Source of the DNA: Homalodisca vitripennis
Taxonomy: Eukaryota > Arthropoda > Insecta > Hemiptera > Cicadellidae
Assembly: GCF_021130785.1 (NCBI RefSeq)
Contig: NW_025777627.1
Span: forward strand, 21,518-85,517
Length of the DNA: 64,000 nucleotides
Direction of reading: 5' to 3'
Positions 57,950 through 64,000 of the stretch are shown here, piece after piece. Both the position numbers and the translations under genes were made by a program. The notes under the pieces are model-generated. The model ran no database searches. It had not been told where the DNA came from and was given only the letters and a program-made list of their open reading frames with translations. Numbering within the stretch: position 1 is the stretch's first letter; each line of letters opens with the position of its first letter.

Positions 57950-58600
57950 AAATGAAATCAAGATAAGAAAGCAGCCCAGATATAGGAAATCTAGCCCATA
58001 AATCGATCACTCTACTCAAATCGTTTGTATACATGATTTCTAGCCAAGTTTCAGATTCTGGTCTGTGGTTATGTTTTGGGTTTTAATGGTTTAATATTAG
58101 ACATAAATGGCAAATTTTTAACAGGTATCCTAATAAATACGTTTTTTTCGAATCAAAAAACACGTATCATGTACTTTAAATCTATGTTAAAGTCTCCTAT
58201 TACTTATAGACATATTTATACACTGGAAGTAAATTGGCTTAAAAAACATCGAAAAATTCTGAAATATACCCCTAGTTTTGAAGGATGGCGTCGTTTTTCT
58301 TCGATCGTTTGTCGATCTTTTTCAGTTTACGATATACGGCACACAACAATAACTTCCTCAATTACAATGCGATAGGGTTGCTATGATTAAGAATTTCAGG
58401 TTTCATACAATACATTGGCCTGTGAAGGAAGCTGATCACCCTATAACTGAAACACTCCCTCCTCAAATAGGACCGGCTAAAACCCCCCTCCCTCTGTCCC
58501 CTCCTCTATCCCCATGGGCGTATCAACAATTCATAGTTTATCCATCAAGATATTATGGGAGTAGAAGGTATAATAGGCTTTAGTATAAAATGTGTTCAGA
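57950..58600 (-). pseudogene. LINE ORF2 endonuclease domain, copy A
   Basis: VIGDFNIDLKYMIR on the minus strand contains GDFN (58186-58197), the catalytic signature of apurinic-type LINE endonucleases. Downstream are SETWLEIMYTNDLSRVIDLW and ARFPISGLLSYLDFIYTEI, matching the closing 'tR.....s.lD.iyt' block where the terminal Asp and His sit. The N-terminal catalytic Asn and Glu blocks could not be read in frame. Confidence 0.7.
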
Positions 58601-59059
58601 TAACACACAAATACACATCAAAATACATTTTCGTAAAGTAACACAGACATAATTGGACAGTTTCTCATCTTGACCATCAATAATTCCACTCTACACTTGG
58701 TACTGAACCTATCTTTAAGCAATTTCTTTAGACTTTATAATATTTTATCTTTTAATGAAAACAAATGGTCCCTGATTAATTTACCACTAAACGCTCATTA
58801 AAAATTTATTTGTAATTGAGAATACATTACAAATGATAAGAAATCCCTTTGTAAAAAATCCTAAATAAAAAATCCCAAGAAAAATTAAAAACACATTAAA
58901 ACAAACGCATTTGATAATCGTGTTAATACCAACTGAAAGATCCTCAAATAGATCAGATAACACTGCAAACAAACTATAGCAGAAATACCACCATTTTTTA
59001 TCATCGTAACAAATCAAGACCATTGTAGCGTAATAAATTTTCCACAACTTACTTATAAT

Positions 59060-60385
59060 CACTTCCATGGAGATTCAATCACCACAAAGCGATCTCCCAG
59101 GAGTTGCTTGCGCCATGAAGATCCTTCCTATTTCTGAACCCCAAAGATACGTGTACTGTTTCTCCCCGCTTGACCTCTCACGCGCCTTTTGTTGAGTAGC
59201 TTCCTGTTCCCCTGGGTGAGACCTGTTTGTTGGACTATAAATCGGATTTGACTGTCCCTTTCCATGAACCCGATGTCCTTCGGTATTGGAAGATTTCTCT
59301 TATCTTTCACTCTTCTGTATGTAAATTGGTTTCAAGGTCCAGCATTACGGACGAAAACGGAAACCACGATGCAATCCCGGCCTCCCATCTGCACGCACTG
59401 CCGCTCCTGTAGCGCGGTAACAGTTAATCTATCATCTTTACTTGAAATTCCAAATCCGATTGCAGCTGCCACTTTCTGGATATCAGATTCCAGGCAGATC
59501 CTCTTTATCCTTGCTGGGAATCCCATTGATCTCGATCACATTTTCCTTTGAAGCCTGCTCTCAGACCAGAAATTGGGTTTTGGTTGGTGAGTTCCACTGT
59601 ACAGTTTTTTTCCTCGCAAATTTAATGTTTTCTTGATACAGGTGAGATTATGGTCTCCTCCTTGATTCCTCTTCACCTGTTTCGCCCTACTTCCTCAAAT
59701 TTTGTTACCGTTATCAATTATCCATATCAAGAGTATTTTTCCAGTGTTATTTTTGAAGTCAATTTTTTATTTCTTTTATTTTCTCGCGCGAAAACTCTCT
59801 CACTTTACATCATTCATTAAATCGAGTATAACTCAGTATGACTTAATCTTTATCAGCGGCCGCCTTCCTGCTCGTCTCGATACTGTGATAAGTTGTATTG
59901 TTCGAACTTTCTCCCGCACAAACAGGACATAACCATGGCTGATTCTTTTCATATGTCTTGCTTAGGAAATTGACAGAGTACAATTTAAAAATGGTAATAT
60001 TTCACCGCACTCTCAGAACATACTAGGCCTGCATATAGAATTATGAGGATAAAACCCCTTAAGCACATTTTTTACAGAACGATCTTTCTTCTGATCCCAG
60101 TTTTTGGAAAATATTACTGAATCTGAGCCGGACCATCTGAATCACGTGTGTTTTTGAGTTTGAAAAAATACATGCATTTTTTTCACTCACGGGAGTAACT
60201 GGGGTATTATCATCCCGAACTGCCTTCTTCGTATCACACTCAGAACACTTCCAATTAACATTACTAGACACAATAGTATTGAAAGTCCCATCGTCAGTCA
60301 ATGTACCCAATACAGTCAGAGATTGATAGACTTTTTTGCATAAGAAACACTTTATAGATACTTACAATTGGCTGTGACTCCAATC
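59060..60385 (-). pseudogene. LINE ORF1 protein (zinc finger plus RRM/CTD-type chaperone)
   Basis: The N-terminal part has IKCFLCKKVYQS and, 40 residues later, NVNWKCSECDTKKA (60059-60360), a CxxC...CxxC pair like the PHD-type finger of CR1 ORF1. The central part (59332-59530) has GIPSKDKEDL-like and IQKVAAAIGFGISSKDD blocks, the 'eI.gIp....E.l..iv..i...lg..i...di' fold of LINE ORF1 and baculovirus FP-like proteins. The C-terminal part (59128-59310) has DIGFMERDSQIRF and LTQGNRKLLNKRRVRGQ, the 'piyfn..LTp.nrkLl..ar' block. It would bind LINE RNA. Split across at least three frames. Confidence 0.7.
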
Positions 60386-60429
60386 AGGTACATATTGAAC
60401 ACACTTCATTATATAAGTTAAATCATACG

Positions 60430-61700
60430 TTTTTAAATTGATTAACAGGCATCATTTAATTTTATCAGGTTGCTACATTGAACATATAAACTTGTATGTC
60501 ATTCCGCATAACAACATATATATTGACTAAAAAGTAACACATTCATTAATTCGATTAATGTACAAATGAAACAACAATAAATGGACGATCAAAGTTGAAC
60601 CTTGTGGTACACCTAGAGGATTAAGGTCCTACCAGTCCAGATATTTCTTACCTTCGACAGTTTCTAATTTTGCTGTAGCCTCCCTTCACCAAATACGAAC
60701 CTCAAAACCATTGAACAACATTATCACCTAAAATTATAAGATTTAAGAATTGAATTCTAACTAACAACTTATGATTTACACAATCGAAGGCACGGCTATA
60801 AGTCCATAAGTAAACATTAGTACAGTAAGGCACCCTCTATCCATCCCTTGTAGTAGTCTTACATCATCCAGTTTATTTTTACTTAAATAGCAGACTGTGT
60901 ACTAATAAATGTTCGTTCTAATAACCTGACTGCATATTTATTCAGTTATAATTATTGTCATTAAACATACTCAATAACCTGCTTACTACACCAAATTTTA
61001 TCTAATACCTTTCCCAAAAACACATAATATATTTATAGGTCTATAATTCTTACATTCTATAGGATTTAACAACTTATAGGTAATGGTAAAAATCATTGAC
61101 CTTTTTCCCCACTGATCAGGATATTTATGCACACTGCAGAGAGAAGTTAAAAAATATGCGAAATTTAACAGGTTTTTATATTTTCAAAACACACCAACCT
61201 TCACATCCCTCAATGAAATTACCATCACTTCACTATCTGCATTGGTAAGGATATCTCATTTAAACATCTTCAGATATATTTTTTATAACTAACATTTGAA
61301 AATTTCAGAAACAAGTCTGAACTGATTATTATCATCAACGTCCTCTCAGAGCTTCGATAATAATCTACTTAAATCCCTATTAATTACATTATCTATACCA
61401 CAAAAATTAATATATTTAAATCATTTAAATCTACAACAGGTTCACCTTAATTTATTTACATTAGCTTTTCCCGCTCCTTGATTTTTTTATAAACATTTCC
61501 ACAACATCTTTGCTAGGTTTATCTACTCGTAACAAACTTATCAAAGTACCTGTTTCTACCATCTCCTAGTCAATCTCTTCATACCCTATTTTCTTATTTC
61601 AATCTATAAGATTTCCCAATAAAATACATCTTTTGTTCTTATATATTGTTTATATAACCTATCTCGTTTCTTTCAGTTTGACGTTTTTAATTTCAGAATT
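60430..61700 (-). pseudogene. LINE ORF2 reverse transcriptase, copy B, partial
   Basis: FDCVNHKLLVRIQFLNLIIL (60740-60790) is motif A with its catalytic Asp, better preserved than in copy A. LGVPQGSTLI (60594-60620) is motif B. The YADD box is reduced to CYAE plus a stop near 60500. Beyond that the sequence ends at copy A. Short frames upstream have no clear catalytic motif. Confidence 0.75.
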
Positions 61701-63123
61701 AATCCATGGACATCGATTTTCTATTCTTTGAAATCTTTTCTTTCTGGAACATTATTTATTAATGTAATATTGTAATATCTTTATCTGAAACAATATCAAC
61801 CTTTTCAATCTTAGATAGTAGTTTTCAAATACCATTTCATTAAATTCTAAATTACTACACTCATTATTAAGTTCATGCTATTGCAATATTTTTATAATCC
61901 TTAATCTACTTATTAATTCCTTATTATTAAGCTAATTCGTACCTTTCAAATTCAATTCAACATATATCATGATCCATGATATGAGATTCCTGGTACGTGG
62001 TATTTGACCAAAATATCCTTAACTCTATTAAGCTCATTACATATTATATCAAATCTAGCCATGTGTCTGACTGTGGTAAATGAAAAGTAGTCTCTTAATA
62101 GGTAAAATAGACAAATATCAAATTAACTAACTAAGATTTACAAGTTCATTTTTTATCAGCAAAAACTCTGGTTTGTTGCTAGATTCTGATACTTGAAATT
62201 CACCAATAATTAAGAATTATATAGTATATAAAGGCAATTAAATTAAGCAATAATCTCAAAAAAACTCGATTAACTAAAACCAATTTTAGTGTGGGCCGAT
62301 ATACACACACCAAAGAAGAAGTTTACACCCTAATGACAATTTCCTATAATCAAAAACTCAGGTTTTCTGCAGTAAGAACGCTCTGCGAAAAACGCTACTA
62401 CCCTAGTATTAAAACTTTTCTTAATTAATAAATAGCTACCTGACCCTACCATCCTTCCTTATCCTTGTCTGTCGTTTGTCTTAAAATATCATAAAACCCG
62501 TTTACACGATTATATGGCTCTGAGGAAACCACCAATCGGCATTTCAACAAAAGGTTTCTGTTACTGCAATGAACATCGAATACACTGTCATTAAACATCA
62601 TTTAAAAAAAAGATTCTCTTCTATGATACCTGGAGATTCTCCAACAATTTACATGTGCTATTTTTAAAACTTTTTCTAGAACTACTTCTGATTAGCAATA
62701 TTTAAAAGTGACTATTTGTCATTAATTTTAACAATTTTACAAAACACAAATTACATTTTCCATAATAACAGTTAACAATAATTTATCCACTACAATACAT
62801 GTTGAAAACAAATAGTTTAAAAACCTACACACAATAATTTGAAAAGACCTTTTCCTCTCGAGATTCATAATGAAATACCAATAAAACAACAAACAAAACA
62901 CAGGGGTTATAATTAATTTTAACAATCTTAACAACATAATCCCTTTTTAAATACGTTTCCTTGACCTGCTTGATAAAACACTTTTCCCTCATGGACACTT
63001 CTCAGCTCCTCATACAATTTTTTATCCAATGTCATCTTGACTGTTGATAAATCCATCATACCTCGATCACCTTGTGATTTTTCCTCATGTAGATTCGACT
63101 ATTTCGAACCCACAAATAAGTGG

Positions 63124-63400
63124 TTATTGTTTCTCATTCTTCACAGGCACGTGCTGCCATTCCAATAACTTTCTTCTTTCCATTGTCAAGCTATCGATTG
63201 GAAAGTAAATGACGGGTCGGGCCTCTCCTTCCATAAATCCAATGTCCACGAGAATTAAGGGTTCCTTTTTTTCTCTGGGCTGGCGTTTTTGTCCACCATT
63301 GTGTCTTCCCTTGTTCCAACTTGCGTACGAATCGAACAACAATACTTTCCAAAGGTTTTGTACTCGGCTCCTTTGTATCTGAACACATTATCTATCATGT
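63124..63400 (-). pseudogene. LINE ORF1 C-terminal part, copy B
   Basis: The two overlapping minus frames together read KPLESIVVRFVRKLEQGK, RKKGTLNSRGHW and VDIGFMEGEARPVIYFPI, then DSLTMERRKLLEWQHV. This is the ORF1 block 'piivrFvsr..rde.l..rk......dlgf.eg..rpvyin..Lt...r.Ll..Ar'. The equivalent of copy A's 59128-59310 is plain (DIGFME shared exactly). One shift separates the two frames. Confidence 0.7.
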
Positions 63401-63516
63401 TTTCAATTAAAAGTGAAGCCAATAACTTCTGAGAAGATTCTACTGATCAATACCAATGAGATTCTCTCTTTCCATAAAAGGAACTCCACTAATCTTCCAA
63501 AATCTTTATCTCTATA

Positions 63517-63685
63517 GTGAGAGAGAAGAGAGAGAGAGGAGAGAGAGAGACCAGAGAGAAGTAGAGAGAGAGAAAGAGAGAGAGGGAGATGCTGAGAGAG
63601 AGAGAGCAGACGGGAGATGAGAGAGAGGTAGAGTGAGAGGAGAGAGAGAGGAGAGAGAGAGTAGAGAATTGAGATGGAGAGAGAG

Positions 63686-63718
<33 letters not shown>

Positions 63719-64000
63719 CGGAGAGAGAGAGAGGCGAGATAACGAGAGTTGGGGAGAGAGAGCGAGAAACCGGGAGAGAGAGAGATGAGAAGGGAGAGAG
63801 AGAGAGAGAGATGGCAGAGGAGAGAGAGAGAAGAGAGACGACGAGAAGGAGAAGAGAGATGAGAGAGGAGAGATGAGAGAGTAGATGAGAGAGAGAGAAG
63901 AGAGAGAGGAGAGAGAGAGCAGAGAGAAGGAGAGAGAGTGGAGAGAGAGAGGGAGCGAGAGAGGGAGACGGAGGACGAGAGAGAGAGAGAGAGAGGGGGA
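63517..64000. repeat. Long degenerate (GA)n tract, runs off the window
   Basis: About 485 bp of GA repeats with irregular single-base breaks, continuing to the window end. Breaks are mainly extra or missing bases, as expected from noisy reading of a pure dinucleotide tract, though real variants are possible. Confidence 0.95.

Larger units (their letters stand above)
54893..60390 (-). mobile_element. CR1-like LINE, copy A, nearly full length
   Basis: On the minus strand ORF1 (60385 to about 59060), endonuclease (about 58600-57950), reverse transcriptase (about 57700-55560) and a 3' untranslated region run in LINE order over about 5.5 kb. The 3' end is an 8-bp tandem tail, AAAGTATC repeated about three times after AAAATAAAG (54893-54925), as in CR1/L2-type elements rather than poly-A. 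All frames are broken by indels, but protein blocks are clear. It meets copy B of the same family at about 60390-60430. Confidence 0.85.
60410..63516 (-). mobile_element. CR1-like LINE, copy B, truncated at both ends
   Basis: Same family and strand as copy A. ORF1 C-terminal half (63124-63516), endonuclease (about 62000-62500) and reverse transcriptase (to 60430) are present. The 3' part is lost just after a degenerate YADD box, exactly where copy A's 5' end begins. The 5' side stops at a (GA)n tract at 63517. Copy A appears inserted into copy B, or the two arose together by template switching. No continuation of copy B was seen left of 54826. Confidence 0.8.

Noticed and set aside
59227..59636. 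Plus-strand frames of 61-95 codons
   Set aside because: Antisense shadows of the LINE ORF1 region.

Overview
The window looks like nuclear DNA from an arthropod, most likely an insect. It is strongly AT-rich, has no operon-like gene packing, and carries Ty1/copia, CR1-type non-LTR, Penelope-like and Gypsy retroelement sequence, many microsatellites and old dispersed repeats. I found no host protein-coding gene that I can defend. All recognisable coding sequence belongs to mobile elements or their relics. Species is not determinable from the sequence; a hemipteran-like genome is only an impression.

Layout: 1-1.9 kb, a long-inverted-repeat element carrying a frameshifted zinc-finger-like ORF. 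1.9-9.7 kb, AT-rich DNA with a (CA)n tract and old repeats. 9.70-9.87 kb, a LINE endonuclease fragment. 10.28-15.26 kb, an almost complete copia retrotransposon on the minus strand with both LTRs, a 5-bp target duplication, a copia-type half-tRNA primer site, a polypurine tract and all pol domains. 15.3-22.2 kb, AT-rich DNA with few features. 22.2-23.4 kb, a 1.15-kb degenerate poly-C tract. 24.96-25.45 kb, the 3' end of a LINE. 28.4-30.4 kb and 43.8-44.2 kb, tandem units of about 270 bp, each with a tRNA-like gene. 30.4-36.9 kb, a head-to-head mosaic of Penelope-like element copies with a Gypsy fragment inside it. 37-54.8 kb, AT-rich DNA with TA microsatellites, a perfect 36-bp hairpin, a 123-bp minisatellite and scattered repeats. 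54.8-64 kb, two minus-strand copies of one CR1-like LINE, end to end and bounded on both sides by (GA)n.

Two themes run through the window. First, frameshifts are everywhere while the underlying protein similarity remains clear, and repeat copies differ mainly by short indels and homopolymer length. This suggests an unpolished long-read consensus, so many 'broken' ORFs may be intact in the organism. The degenerate poly-C and GA tracts and the partial duplications inside the Penelope region point the same way. Second, the most interesting biology is structural: the tRNA-like tandem repeat with anticodon GGC, the head-to-head Penelope copies with ribozyme-like terminal motifs, and the LINE compound apparently sitting in a GA microsatellite. 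I did not find a convincing new multi-gene system.
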